From Deltaproteobacteria bacterium (lineage in GTDB: Bacteria; Myxococcota_A; Polyangia; Haliangiales; Haliangiaceae), in contig JAIOQA010000282.1 in NCBI GenBank assembly GCA_021413675.1, positions 1 to 54,788 on the forward strand: a stretch of DNA of 54,788 nucleotides, read 5' to 3'. Within the stretch, counting starts at the first letter, position 1, and each line of letters starts with the position of its first letter. Positions 41,126 to 50,169 of this stretch are shown here, in pieces. The translations under genes were made by a program, and so were the position numbers. Below the pieces are notes generated by a model, which searched no databases, was not told the origin of the DNA, and was given only the letters and a program-made list of their open reading frames with translations.

Positions 41126-44100
41126 AGTCCCTCCGCGTCGTCAGGGGTCGCCTTGGCGTTGACGTTGACGTTGACGCCGAACAGGTAATCGAAGCGGAGC
41201 CGGACGTCGCTGACCTTGCCGAGATCGACCGAGTAGGTCCCGGTCTGGGAGTTGTACGGGAAGAACAGCACGTACTCGCCGTAGACGCCGCGGCCGGCGA
41301 AGGCGCGCGACGAGCCCGCATCCTGCGGACCGCCGAAGGCGTCGCCCGTGGTGTTGACCGTGGCGTTCATCGTCGCGGGCGAGAAGCGGCCGCGCGCCTT
41401 GGGCTGGACCGTGAGCGGCCCGGACAGGAACGGATTGAACTGCATGTCGACGGTGCTCGCCTGATAGTTGTCCGACTGCGCCGGGTAGTCGCAGTCCTGG
41501 CTGTAGAAGGTGTTCCCCTTGAGCAGGAAGACCTGGATCCGGCTGGACCCGAGGCCGGTGCCCGTGACGTCGGCGCTGACGTACCAGCCACGCTCGGCGC
41601 ACAGGCCGAGATCGAGGTCACCCTCGTGGAGGTGGAAGCGGATCCCCTGTCCGATGTAGTGGCCATCGGCGTCGTAGATCCGGCCGCCGTCGCGCAGCAG
41701 GCGCGAGCGGAACCGCTCGTCGGCCGAGATCGGCCGCGGCGCCGACGGATCGGTGACCGGGGCCGGGGCCAGCTTGAGGATGTCGTCGCGCAGGCTGACG
41801 ACCTTGATGCCGTCCTCCGGTTCGCCGTCGCCGATCACCGGACTCGCCTCGAGCTCCTGCAGGTGGTGGATCACCGGCACCAGGTCGAGCGGGTGGTTGG
41901 CCAGGACGACGAGCTGCTTGTCCGGCAGCGACACCTGCAGGTCGTACTCAGCGGCCCGGACCGCGAGGTAGGTGATGCGGCGCGCGCGCTGGAAGTCGCG
42001 GCGGAAGTCGTCGACGCTCTGCTTGATCCAGAACGGATGGGCGAAGTCGGGGCCGACCACGGCGTTCTCGCGATCGACCGCCGCCTGACCCTCGAGGGCG
42101 GTCTGCCGGATCTCGCGGCGCAGGTTCTCGACCCGGAGCCGGGCGGTCTCGTGATCCGAGTCGGCGGTCTGGAAGTCGAGCGCGGCGGTCGTGATCCCCT
42201 CGCGGATCACCTCGGCCTGGTGGAAGCACTCCTGCACCACCTGCTGCTCGCCGCGCTCGGTCATCAGGTCGCCGAAGGCGGTGTTCTCGTCGCGGATGGC
42301 GCGCTGCAGGATGTCGGCCTGGTTCTTCAGCTCGGCCGGGTTGTGGGAGTCCCAGTCGTTGCCGGCGATGACGTCGAACAGGGAGTTGAAGAGGTCGACG
42401 CCGAGCGTGAACGGCGACGCGACGTGCTCGTGCATGTCCTGGATGAGGACGAGTCGATGGTTGACCTCGTGCAGCTCGTCCTCGACTTTGGCGATCTCGG
42501 CGTCGTGCGCGGCGCGCAGCTCGGTGTTGTGGTTGAAGAACTCGTCCTTCTCGACGCAGAAGGCGATCTGGCCCTTGAAGAGGGCGCGCGCGCTGTCGAG
42601 CCGGCCGCGGGCGGCGCGCATCGACGCCATCGAGGTGTGGAGCGCCATCACCGACTCGCCGAGGGTGCCGCGGTGGCAGTCGGCGTTGCGGGTCAGCGCC
42701 GGGTTGCTCTGCGCCACGCTCGGGAGATCGACCTTGCCGCCGGTCAGGCCGCTGCAGGTGCTCTGCGCCGCGTCGCGCATGGTGTCAGGGACGCTCTCCA
42801 GGCCGGGGGGCCGGGCGTAGAGGAGGTCGACGGGGAGCTCGACGCCTCCCGACTGGACCTTCTGGCTGGCGACGGTGGCGCTGGCGAATCCGGCGGCGGC
42901 GGCGGCGAGGTCCTTGCCTCCCCAGGTCGCCGGACGCAGGTCGAGCTTGGGCGCCAGCTGGTTCCAGGTGCACAGCGTGTAGCGGGCCATCGCCGCGGTG
43001 ATCAGGTTGCGCCGGGCGCTCTGGTCGATGACGCAGGCGGGGGCCGCGGTCAGCTCGCAGTTGTACTCGTCGAGCTGCGCGTGGGGGCCCTTGAAGAGCG
43101 GCAGGACCGTGGTGGCATCGGTGATCGTGAGGCCGCAGGCCTGGATCAGGCTCCTGCCGTAGCTCTCGCTCACCTGGCGCCGCCGCTGATTGCGCAGGTC
43201 GACATCGAGCTGCTGCTGCACCTGGGACGACGCCAGCTGCAGCCAGTCGTTGCGGATCTGGGTGAGGCTGGTGCCGGTCAGCCCGTCGACCAGCGGCTTC
43301 GCCCACTCGTTCAGCATGTACTCCGAGTTGGCGACGAAGCGCTTCGTGACGTCGACGTTCTCGCGGAAGAAGACCGGCGTGTAGTCGTCCGAGATGCCGA
43401 ACGGGTTGCGGCACTCGGCGATCTGGCCGAGGGCGGCGGCGACCCCGGCGCGCTTGGACTCGTACTCGGCGCGGACCTGGTTCCAGCGCGCCTCCCAGCT
43501 GACCTGGGCCGCGCCGACGGCGGTGTTGGTGCAGACGTTCGAGACGCAGGTCGAGCCGGTGCCGCAGGTGTCGTCGCGGAAGCAGCTGGCGGCGACGGCG
43601 CGGCCGTGGAACATCTCGGCCGCCCGGACCGCGGTCTCGGTGTAGCGGTAGAGCTCACCGGCGCGGTCGAGCACGCCGTTGGCGACGGTGCGGCTGCTGG
43701 TGGTCGAGCATTCCTGGTAGGCGACGCCCTGCTGCTCGGCGAGGTAGGCGGCGACGAGATCGAGGGTGGCGGACGCCGACTCGACCATGGTGACGACCAC
43801 GCCGTCGCGCTGGGCCGTGTGCTGGACCGTCGAGACCGGCCGGTAGTCGGGCAGGCGCAGCTCGGCGATCGTCGAGCTGTTGAGCATGCCGATCGCGGTC
43901 CAGTCGAGCGCTGTCCGCCAGCCGGACCTGAGCGTGTCGAGCAGGGTGTCGTAGGAGGGGATCGCGCCGAGCATCACCTGGGCAGCGCTGTCGGTCCCGG
44001 GGTCGTCGATCAGGGCGTCGGCGAGCCGGCGCTCCTGCAGCCCCTCGAGGGCGACGAACGCGTGGGTCTGCAGCCACTCCTGGAGGAAGCGGGCGGCCAG

Positions 44101-45897
44101 GCGGCGCTTGGCGTTCCAGTAGGCCCAGGTGAAGCCGTGGATGAAGACCTCCTTGTTGATGCAGGTCTTGCGCGCGACCCGGGCGTCGTACTGCGCCGCG
44201 GTGAGTGTGCCGGTCTGCGGCGGCATCGGCGCCGCGAGCTCGCTGACGCAGGCGGCCAGGACCTGGCGGGTGAGCTTGGTGTCGTTGCGGTCGCGCAGCG
44301 AGGCGAAGTCGATCCCCTCGACCGCGGCGCCGGTGGTGCAGGCGACGTCGCCGGAGACCGCGAGCTGGGAGGTGCCGAAGACGTCGTTGGTGGTGCTCGA
44401 CGACTTGTAGCAGAGCGGCGCGCTGTCCATCAGATCGGCCGCGGGACGCTTGGTCGGGTTGTTCCAGCCGAGCTTGCTGAAGACGAAGTTCTTGAGCGGC
44501 GTCGACAGGGCGAAGATCCCCGGTGAGCTGAGGTCCATGGTGCCGAGCGGCGCCATCTGCGGCGCGTACTGGACCGCGACGTCGTGGGGCGCGCCGAGGC
44601 CCACCTCGAGCATGGTCACGACGTTGAGGCCGTCCCAGGGATCGCCGGGGAGGCAGGCGTTGACCGTCGGGTCGCAGGTGAAGCCGGTGCCGCAGGGGCA
44701 GCCGTTGACGGTCAGCGGGTCGCCGCGGGTCAGATCGACGCGCCAGCGCTGCGTGGCGCCGGTGTCGCCAAAGCCAAAGGCGAGCACGGCGTCGAGATGA
44801 GCGGCGTCGACCTCGACGCTGTTCGGCTCGAAGACCGCGCCGGCCCAGACCGCGCCCACGGTGTTGTTGGCGGTGGTCGGCGCGCCGATCCAGCGCTGCC
44901 AGGCGACGATCTCCGGGCTCCGGCCGATCAGGATCTTGCCGCGCGACAGGAAGTGGAGGTCGTCGAAGAAGAGATAGGCGTTCGGCAGATCCCACATCCG
45001 GACCGGGACCACGGTCGGCGTGCTGTCGGCGGCGCCGAGCAGGGTCAGGGTGCCGGACCAGATCGAGGTGGCCGGAGGCGGCCCGGGATCCTCGACGACG
45101 TCGACGGTGGCGGTCGGTCGGTTGACGTCGCCGAACGGGGTCGAGGCGGTGACCGACCAGGTGGTCGCGGTGGAGCCGGCCGCGGCCTTCACCCAGACCG
45201 AGCGGCTGGCGCGGTAGACGCCGCCGACCTGGGTGAAGCTCCAGTCGCCGAGCGGCTGGCAGCGGCGGGCCCAGGGCCCGGTCGCGGCGGTGCAGCTGAC
45301 CATCGTCTCCGAGCCGCCGTCGATCGAGACCGGCACCGGCGCGGCGCTGACCGCCTCCAGGATGACGTCGAAGCGGCGCGTCCCCCAGGCGGTCGCGCCG
45401 ACCTGGACCTGCGCCGGCTCGAGCTTCACCTGCGGGATCTGTGCGGGGGGAGGAGCCGGAACGCCGGACGACGGGCTGCAGCGACCGTCGCAGCTGCAGA
45501 CCTGATCGGAGGGGCAGGAGTAGGTCGAGCCCTCCAGGCACTGGAAGGTGCAACGCGTGGTCGCGAGATCGCAGTAGGCGCCGACCGGGCACGACTCGTC
45601 GTCGGCACAGGCGGTGCCTGGTCCCTGCTCGCAGACCTTCTGGGAGGGGGAACAGGGGCCGTCATCCGGGCAGACGCAGTCGACCCCGGGTGGGCAGTCG
45701 TCTTCGAGCAGGCAGGACGGCCGCACTTTCATGGCGAGCAGCCGGGCGTGGTCCTTGGCGCTGCTGCAGAGCAGTCCTGACTCGGCCGTGCCGACGTCCG
45801 GTTCGCCGGACTGCAAGGCGCAGCCTGCGCCCAGGGCTGCGAGCATGGCTGCGCCGATCAGCGACAGCACCGATGATCTGTAACAACGCGATTGCAT
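41122..45897 (-). CDS. Very large Cys-rich lipoprotein, possible TcA-like partner of the RHS protein
   Basis: 1591 residues from the ATG at 45897 (MQSRCYRSSVLSLIGAAM, lipobox LGAGC near residue 28). Residues about 60-150 are a cysteine-rich stretch (CPPGVDCVCPDDGPC, ACADDESCPVGAYC). Ig-like beta domains follow at about 160-270, then a long mixed region with another disulfide module (DDTCGTGSTCVSNVC) near 790. Residues about 1150-1400 are long helices rich in Glu, Asp and Arg, probable coiled coil. The C-terminus is beta-rich and ends GTYSVDLGKVSDVRLRFDYL. A helical shaft followed by a C-terminal domain ending L-x-x-(I/V)-S-D-V-x-L-x-x-x-Y recalls TcA with its TcB-binding domain. Its stop overlaps the RHS start, so the two are coupled. 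The TcA link is inference; the rest is seen directly. Confidence 0.8.
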   Translation of the reverse strand: MQSRCYRSSVLSLIGAAMLAALGAGCALQSGEPDVGTAESGLLCSSAKDHARLLAMKVRPSCLLEDDCPPGVDCVCPDDGPCSPSQKVCEQGPGTACADDESCPVGAYCDLATTRCTFQCLEGSTYSCPSDQVCSCDGRCSPSSGVPAPPPAQIPQVKLEPAQVQVGATAWGTRRFDVILEAVSAAPVPVSIDGGSETMVSCTAATGPWARRCQPLGDWSFTQVGGVYRASRSVWVKAAAGSTATTWSVTASTPFGDVNRPTATVDVVEDPGPPPATSIWSGTLTLLGAADSTPTVVPVRMWDLPNAYLFFDDLHFLSRGKILIGRSPEIVAWQRWIGAPTTANNTVGAVWAGAVFEPNSVEVDAAHLDAVLAFGFGDTGATQRWRVDLTRGDPLTVNGCPCGTGFTCDPTVNACLPGDPWDGLNVVTMLEVGLGAPHDVAVQYAPQMAPLGTMDLSSPGIFALSTPLKNFVFSKLGWNNPTKRPAADLMDSAPLCYKSSSTTNDVFGTSQLAVSGDVACTTGAAVEGIDFASLRDRNDTKLTRQVLAACVSELAAPMPPQTGTLTAAQYDARVARKTCINKEVFIHGFTWAYWNAKRRLAARFLQEWLQTHAFVALEGLQERRLADALIDDPGTDSAAQVMLGAIPSYDTLLDTLRSGWRTALDWTAIGMLNSSTIAELRLPDYRPVSTVQHTAQRDGVVVTMVESASATLDLVAAYLAEQQGVAYQECSTTSSRTVANGVLDRAGELYRYTETAVRAAEMFHGRAVAASCFRDDTCGTGSTCVSNVCTNTAVGAAQVSWEARWNQVRAEYESKRAGVAAALGQIAECRNPFGISDDYTPVFFRENVDVTKRFVANSEYMLNEWAKPLVDGLTGTSLTQIRNDWLQLASSQVQQQLDVDLRNQRRRQVSESYGRSLIQACGLTITDATTVLPLFKGPHAQLDEYNCELTAAPACVIDQSARRNLITAAMARYTLCTWNQLAPKLDLRPATWGGKDLAAAAAGFASATVASQKVQSGGVELPVDLLYARPPGLESVPDTMRDAAQSTCSGLTGGKVDLPSVAQSNPALTRNADCHRGTLGESVMALHTSMASMRAARGRLDSARALFKGQIAFCVEKDEFFNHNTELRAAHDAEIAKVEDELHEVNHRLVLIQDMHEHVASPFTLGVDLFNSLFDVIAGNDWDSHNPAELKNQADILQRAIRDENTAFGDLMTERGEQQVVQECFHQAEVIREGITTAALDFQTADSDHETARLRVENLRREIRQTALEGQAAVDRENAVVGPDFAHPFWIKQSVDDFRRDFQRARRITYLAVRAAEYDLQVSLPDKQLVVLANHPLDLVPVIHHLQELEASPVIGDGEPEDGIKVVSLRDDILKLAPAPVTDPSAPRPISADERFRSRLLRDGGRIYDADGHYIGQGIRFHLHEGDLDLGLCAERGWYVSADVTGTGLGSSRIQVFLLKGNTFYSQDCDYPAQSDNYQASTVDMQFNPFLSGPLTVQPKARGRFSPATMNATVNTTGDAFGGPQDAGSSRAFAGRGVYGEYVLFFPYNSQTGTYSVDLGKVSDVRLRFDYLFGVNVNVNAKATPDDAEGL

Positions 45898-46553
45898 CGA
45901 ACTCCCCCGTTTGGCTCGCCCATCAGCAGGGGGCGTGCCACTGGAGCAGAACGTCGCGCTTGCCGAGCTTGCAGCCCGTCCCGTAGCCGAACACACCGAT
46001 CGCGTCGCGGCCGCCCGACGCAGACTGTCTCCGAGCGTCCCGCTCGAAGCGGTCACACAAAGAGACACCGGGTGACGCTTTCAGAGCGGCAGACCGCCAT
46101 GCCCGCCGACGGCGGGTGCGGTGGCGCGCTCCAGCCGAGGTCGGGTTCGCCGCGCAGGTCGCGTGGGCGCCGGGCCGGGCGCGCCCGCGCGCGACGGCGA
46201 TGACGACGATGCGGCCGCATCCGTCGACGATCCCGCGCCGGCGTCACGCGCGCGCAAGCGCCGGCACTGACCTCGCGGCGCCCACGTGCTACGGAAAGTG
46301 TAGCAACGTTGGCGCCCGCGGCGCCGCGACCAGAACCGCCTGCACCGACCCCGGCAGCGCCGCGCGCGCGTCGTCGGGCAGCGCCACGATCGCTGCCGTC
46401 GACGCGGACCCCGCCCGCCTGCAGTTCCCACATCACGGCCACAGCGTGGCGGTGGTGAGCCTGGGTCATGCGCATTCTGGCGAGCGAACTTCCAGCGCCG
46501 CGATGGCGCGGGGGCAGCACCTGATGCCCCACGCGAAGTAGACTGACGCGTCC
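45898..46553. other. Intergenic region of about 650 bases without a recognised gene
   Basis: This lies between the divergent large lipoprotein and LolE-like genes and should hold the promoter of the 10.7-kb Tc-like unit. Open frames here are Arg-, Ala- and Ser-rich, the usual look of non-coding frames in this GC-rich genome. No RNA gene, repeat or clear promoter box was recognised. Confidence 0.5.
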
Positions 46554-47384
46554 GTGCAGACTGTCAGCCCCCGCACCACGTCGCGTCTGATGCGCTGCGT
46601 GCTGGTGTTGGCCATGCTGGCGGCCTCCGCGGGGCGCGCCGCCGCGGGTGCGTGCACGGATGCCGTCGCTGGGGCCATCGTCGACACGACCGACGCGGAG
46701 CTGCGTGACGAGGTGACCGCGGTCACCGCGCATGTCGTCGTCATGGGACACCAGGACTTCCTTCCGGACGCAGCCGCGGTCGAGCGGCACGCGGTCGCCG
46801 TTCCGGACACGGTCCGCGTCGAGCCGTTCGTCTTCTTCGACGGCACGATCCGCGGTCCCGCTGGCGAGCAGGCCATCGCGATCAAGGGCGTCGATCCGCA
46901 CCGCGTCGCCAACGTCCTCGGGCTCGGCGCCCATCTCGTGGCGGGCAGCCTGGCGGGGCTCGATGGCGGGCATCCCGGGATCTGGCTCGGCGATCGCATC
47001 GCCGCCCACCTCCAGGTCGCGATCGGTGATGACGTCGCGCTCACGGTCACCGGGAAGGTCGTGCACTTCCGGGTTCTGGCCCTGTTCCACTTCGTCCAGA
47101 TCGACGAGTACAACCAGCAGCTGGCGATCGTGGGGTTGCGCGCGGCAAGCCCATGGCGACCCGCAGGCGCCGTGAGTGGTGTCGAGATCACCCTCGACCA
47201 TCGCGAGCGCGCCACCGCCGTCGCGGCGGGCCTCGCGCGTGACCTCGGCGGCGAGCCGTTCGTCGTGCAGACCTGGGAGCAGCTCAACCAGATCCTGATG
47301 ACGGCACTCCTGCAGTCGCGGACCCTTCGCGAGGGCGCGATCGCGCGCGCGCTCGCACTCGGTCCCTGGGCAGGCTGCTCCTAG
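46554..47384 (+). CDS. Truncated LolC/LolE-like protein: periplasmic domain without membrane segments
   Basis: 276 residues from a GTG; the ATG at 46590 gives MRCVLVLAMLAASAGRAAAG, a good Sec signal. The rest matches the periplasmic domain of lipoprotein-releasing ABC permeases (LolC/LolE, MacB/FtsX superfamily): ELRDEVTAVTAHVVVMGH, VRVEPFVFFDGTI, IAIKGVDPHRV, GIWLGDRIAAHLQVAIGDDVALTV, FRVLALFHFVQIDEYNQQ, GVEITLDHRERATAVAAGL and VVQTWEQLNQILMTALLQSR. Full permeases continue into three membrane helices, but here the frame ends about 26 residues later (ARALALGPWAGCS). It is either a pseudogene cut at the 3' end or a free-standing periplasmic module. No ATPase partner is nearby. Confidence 0.6.
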   Translation: MQTVSPRTTSRLMRCVLVLAMLAASAGRAAAGACTDAVAGAIVDTTDAELRDEVTAVTAHVVVMGHQDFLPDAAAVERHAVAVPDTVRVEPFVFFDGTIRGPAGEQAIAIKGVDPHRVANVLGLGAHLVAGSLAGLDGGHPGIWLGDRIAAHLQVAIGDDVALTVTGKVVHFRVLALFHFVQIDEYNQQLAIVGLRAASPWRPAGAVSGVEITLDHRERATAVAAGLARDLGGEPFVVQTWEQLNQILMTALLQSRTLREGAIARALALGPWAGCS

Positions 47385-47523
47385 GCGCGTGGCGTGGTCT
47401 TGCGGCGCACGCTCGATCCGCCCGCGCGCGTCGAACGCTCGCTTGGGCTGCGCGCCGGAATCACTGGTCCGCGTTGCCGCGCGCACGACCCGCGGTGCTC
47501 GCCGTGCGCGACGCGCGCGAGCA

Positions 47524-48552
47524 CTAGCCAATGATGTCGACAACGAGTTTGCCAGTCGCCGAGCCGGCTTCGATCGCCGCAAACCCGTCGCTGACCGTCT
47601 CCCATGTCAACCGCCGAGGGTCGAGCACAGGCCTGAGGCGCCCGTCCTCGACCAGTCGGGCCGCCATCCGCAAGATCGCGCCATGGTGCGCGCGCCCTTT
47701 GCCCGTGAGTAGCGGCAGAAGCGTGAAGATTCCCGAGTAGGTCGCCCCGCGGAAGGACAAGGGCGCCAGCGAGTGGGTGCCCCAGCCCAGGGCGCTGACG
47801 ACGTGCCCGGTGTGCGCCCGAACCGCGCCGAAGGAGGCGTCGAGCGTGGCCCCGCCGACCGTGTCGAAGATGACGTCGAATCCCTCTCCAGCGGTGTGCT
47901 GCTCGACGTACTGCTCGACCGAGGTTGCGGCGAAATCGATGGCTGTCGCCCCGAGCCCGTTCATGAGGACCTGCTGTGCGGCCGTGCCTGTGGCGAACAC
48001 GACGGCGCCGCGTGCGCGCGCGATCTGGATGGCGACCGCTCCGATGCCGCCAGCCCCGCCGTGGATGAGCACGCGATGCCCGGCCTGGACGCGCGCTCGA
48101 TCCACCAGCCCCTCCCATGCCGTGATGACGACCAGCGGTAGTGCCGCCGCCTCGCGACTGGTCAGCGATCGTGGCTTGTGCGCGAGCAGCTCGGCGTCAA
48201 CCGACGCGAACTCCGCCAGGGAGCCCTGATGGCCGCCGACCCCTCCGGACATGCCATACACCTCGTCGCCGGGGATGAACTCGGTGACGCCCGGCCCCAC
48301 CGCCTCGACGACGCCGGCCATGTCGATCCCGAGCACCGCGGGGAGCGGGTGCCGGGCGTGGTCGGCCCGCCCGGCGCGGATCTTCGTGTCCAGTGGATTG
48401 AGGCCACTCGCGTGAATGCGGACGAGGGCCTCCCCCGGGCCGGGCGCGGGGCGCTCGACGAGCGCCTGCCGGAGCGGCGCACCGGCGGCGTCGACGACCA
48501 AGGCCCGCATCGATCGAGGGATGTGCAGTGGAGTGGATGACGGTTCGCTCAT
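47524..48552 (-). CDS. Zinc-independent quinone oxidoreductase-like MDR dehydrogenase
   Basis: 342 residues. MRALVVDAAGAPLRQALVER and GEALVRIHASGLNPLDTKIRAG are the opening of the medium-chain dehydrogenase/reductase fold; GIDMAGVVEAVGPGV follows, and the NAD(P) loop is HGGAGGIGAVAIQIA at about 165-180. The cysteines that bind zinc in alcohol dehydrogenases are absent, placing it with quinone reductase (QOR) and enoyl-reductase types. It should reduce quinones or activated alkenes with NADPH. It is the last gene of a minus-strand operon (SDR, aldehyde dehydrogenase, small barrel protein, this gene) under a TetR-type operator. Confidence 0.88.
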   Translation of the reverse strand: MSEPSSTPLHIPRSMRALVVDAAGAPLRQALVERPAPGPGEALVRIHASGLNPLDTKIRAGRADHARHPLPAVLGIDMAGVVEAVGPGVTEFIPGDEVYGMSGGVGGHQGSLAEFASVDAELLAHKPRSLTSREAAALPLVVITAWEGLVDRARVQAGHRVLIHGGAGGIGAVAIQIARARGAVVFATGTAAQQVLMNGLGATAIDFAATSVEQYVEQHTAGEGFDVIFDTVGGATLDASFGAVRAHTGHVVSALGWGTHSLAPLSFRGATYSGIFTLLPLLTGKGRAHHGAILRMAARLVEDGRLRPVLDPRRLTWETVSDGFAAIEAGSATGKLVVDIIG

Positions 48553-48598
48553 GGGAGTTTGGTCCGGTCTGAGTTGGAGGGGATGGGCGTGCGACGCG

Positions 48599-48901
48599 TC
48601 AGGAGACGTGATGTCGGACCGGCACGAGTCGGAACTCCACCGTTCCTTGGTCGATGGTCGCGTGCACGGGAGACTCCGCCATCTCGGTCATGATCCCCGT
48701 GGCGCTCCGCCGTCCGTCGGCTGCCGATGCCCACGCGACGATGTCGATGATCGTTCCGTCCTTGTCCTCGGCGATGCGCCGCCAGCGGAAGCCAGGCTGT
48801 CGTCGTAGGTAGTCATCGATGTCGGCATTGGCGGCGATGAAATCCGCCCTGGTGAGGCCCTTCAGGAGTTTGAATGTCGTGATCTCGAGTGCTTCGGGCA
48901 T
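48599..48901 (-). CDS. Small dimeric alpha-beta-barrel (ABM-like) protein
   Basis: 100 residues with a strong AGGAGG Shine-Dalgarno (48908-48913) six bases before the ATG. MPEALEITTFKLLKGLTRADFIAANADI, then YLRRQPGFRWRRIAEDKDGTIIDIVAW and ATIDQGTVEFRLVPV: strand, helix, two strands, helix, strand, the ferredoxin-like dimeric alpha-beta barrel used by antibiotic-biosynthesis monooxygenases and related proteins. The motif L-R-Q-P-G-F is typical. Catalytic role unknown. It is the third gene of the redox operon, 46 bases ahead of the quinone oxidoreductase gene. Confidence 0.7.
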   Translation of the reverse strand: MPEALEITTFKLLKGLTRADFIAANADIDDYLRRQPGFRWRRIAEDKDGTIIDIVAWASAADGRRSATGIMTEMAESPVHATIDQGTVEFRLVPVRHHVS

Positions 48902-48974
48902 GTGTGCCTCCTGTCGTTCGTCTCGCTGCTGCTCGATCTCCGGCCGACGCGCTCGCGCCACCCTAGCACCGTGG

Positions 48975-50135
48975 TCAGCCGAAGATGGCGCGCGCCTCGG
49001 TGAACGACTGCATGCCGGCGACGCCGAACTCACGGCCGAATCCTGACATCTTGAACCCGCCAAACGGTGCGTGCGGATCATCGACGAGCGCGTTGATCAT
49101 CACGCGTCCAGCCTGCAGGCGGTTCGCGATGGCGCGGGCGCGCGACAGGTCCTTGCCGTAGATATACGCGTGCAACCCGCAGACGACGTCGTTCGCGATC
49201 GCGACGGCGTCGTCCTCGTCACGGTAGGTGATCATGGCGAGGACCGGGCCGAAGATCTCCTCCTGGGCGATGGTCATCTCGTTCCGGACCTTCGCGAACA
49301 GCGTCGGCTTGACGAAGTTGCCCGCCTCCAGCCCGCTCGGCTTCCCGAGCCCCCCCGTCACCAGCTCGGCGCCCTCCTCGATCCCCGCGCGGATGTAGCG
49401 CTGGACGCGCTCCCAGTGTGCGGCCGTGACCATGGGCTGGATGGTGGTCTCGGGATCCGCCGGATCGCCGGGCCGCATTGCCTCCATGCCGACGTCGCGA
49501 CTGGCCGTGATCGCGTTGCCCACGATCTCCCCGCGGCCGTTCACGACGTTGATCACGCCGGCCGGGAGCCCGGCCTGATGGAAGGCCGCCATCAGCACCT
49601 GTGCCTCCAGGGCGCTGAGCGCGTTGGGCTTGATCACGACGGTGCACCCGGCGGCGAGCGCCGATGCCGCCTTGCCGCAGACGAACCAGGGATTCCCGTT
49701 CCACGGCGTCAGCAGCCCCGCCACGCCGAGCGGCACGCGCGCGACCTTCGCGGTGTTCACCGTCTGCTCGAAGTTCTCGGGCACGAGCGTCGCTTGCGCG
49801 AGGATGAAGAAGTCGCGCGCCTGCGTCATCGCATACTCCGAGAACGCGGCGAGTCCACCGAACTCGGCGATGCACATCGCCTTGAGTTCGTCGAGTCGCT
49901 CCGTGACCGCATCGGCGAGCCGCTGCAACCAGTGCTTGCGCTCGGCGAGCGACGTCTGCGACCAGCCGGGAAGCGCGGCCTTGGCAGCTGCGATGGCGCG
50001 CTCGGCGTCCACGGCGTCACCCATGATGGCGCGGCCGATGAGCTCGTTGTTCTTCGGATCGCGAATCTCGACCAACTCGGTGCCGTGAGAGTCGACGAAC
50101 TCGCCGTTGATGAAGTGCTTGGTGAGGCTCTGCAT
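48975..50135 (-). CDS. Aldehyde dehydrogenase family protein with catalytic segment deleted in frame
   Basis: 386 residues from the ATG at 50135 (MQSLTKHFINGEF), preceded by GGAGA. The N-terminal half is a normal NAD-dependent aldehyde dehydrogenase (LTPWNGNPWF, CTVVIKPNALSALEAQVL, GLPAGVINVVNGRGEIVGNAI) and so is the C-terminal end (MTIAQEEIFGPVLAMITYRDEDDA, PFGGFKMSGFGREFG). Between ASRDVGM and MRPGDPADPETT about 90 residues usual in the family are missing: the F-T-G-S-T nucleotide loop, the E-L-G-G-K glutamate and the G-Q-x-C catalytic cysteine. The frame is intact across the junction (about 49478-49491). As read, it cannot be an active dehydrogenase. It could be a structural remnant, or the deletion could be an assembly error. 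Confidence 0.85.
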   Translation of the reverse strand: MQSLTKHFINGEFVDSHGTELVEIRDPKNNELIGRAIMGDAVDAERAIAAAKAALPGWSQTSLAERKHWLQRLADAVTERLDELKAMCIAEFGGLAAFSEYAMTQARDFFILAQATLVPENFEQTVNTAKVARVPLGVAGLLTPWNGNPWFVCGKAASALAAGCTVVIKPNALSALEAQVLMAAFHQAGLPAGVINVVNGRGEIVGNAITASRDVGMEAMRPGDPADPETTIQPMVTAAHWERVQRYIRAGIEEGAELVTGGLGKPSGLEAGNFVKPTLFAKVRNEMTIAQEEIFGPVLAMITYRDEDDAVAIANDVVCGLHAYIYGKDLSRARAIANRLQAGRVMINALVDDPHAPFGGFKMSGFGREFGVAGMQSFTEARAIFG

Positions 50136-50169
50136 GGGGCGTTCTCCGTTGGGCATGGGGAGGAATGGA

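Noticed and set aside
45870..45900. ATCTGTAACAA occurs both before the precursor gene (about 20287) and at the start of the large lipoprotein gene, considered as a shared regulatory site
   Set aside because: At the second place it lies inside codons of the signal peptide, and eleven bases are too few to exclude chance.
46053..47582. A 509-residue minus-strand frame opposite the LolE-like gene
   Set aside because: It is low-complexity and has no recognisable domain, whereas the plus strand matches the LolE periplasmic domain throughout.
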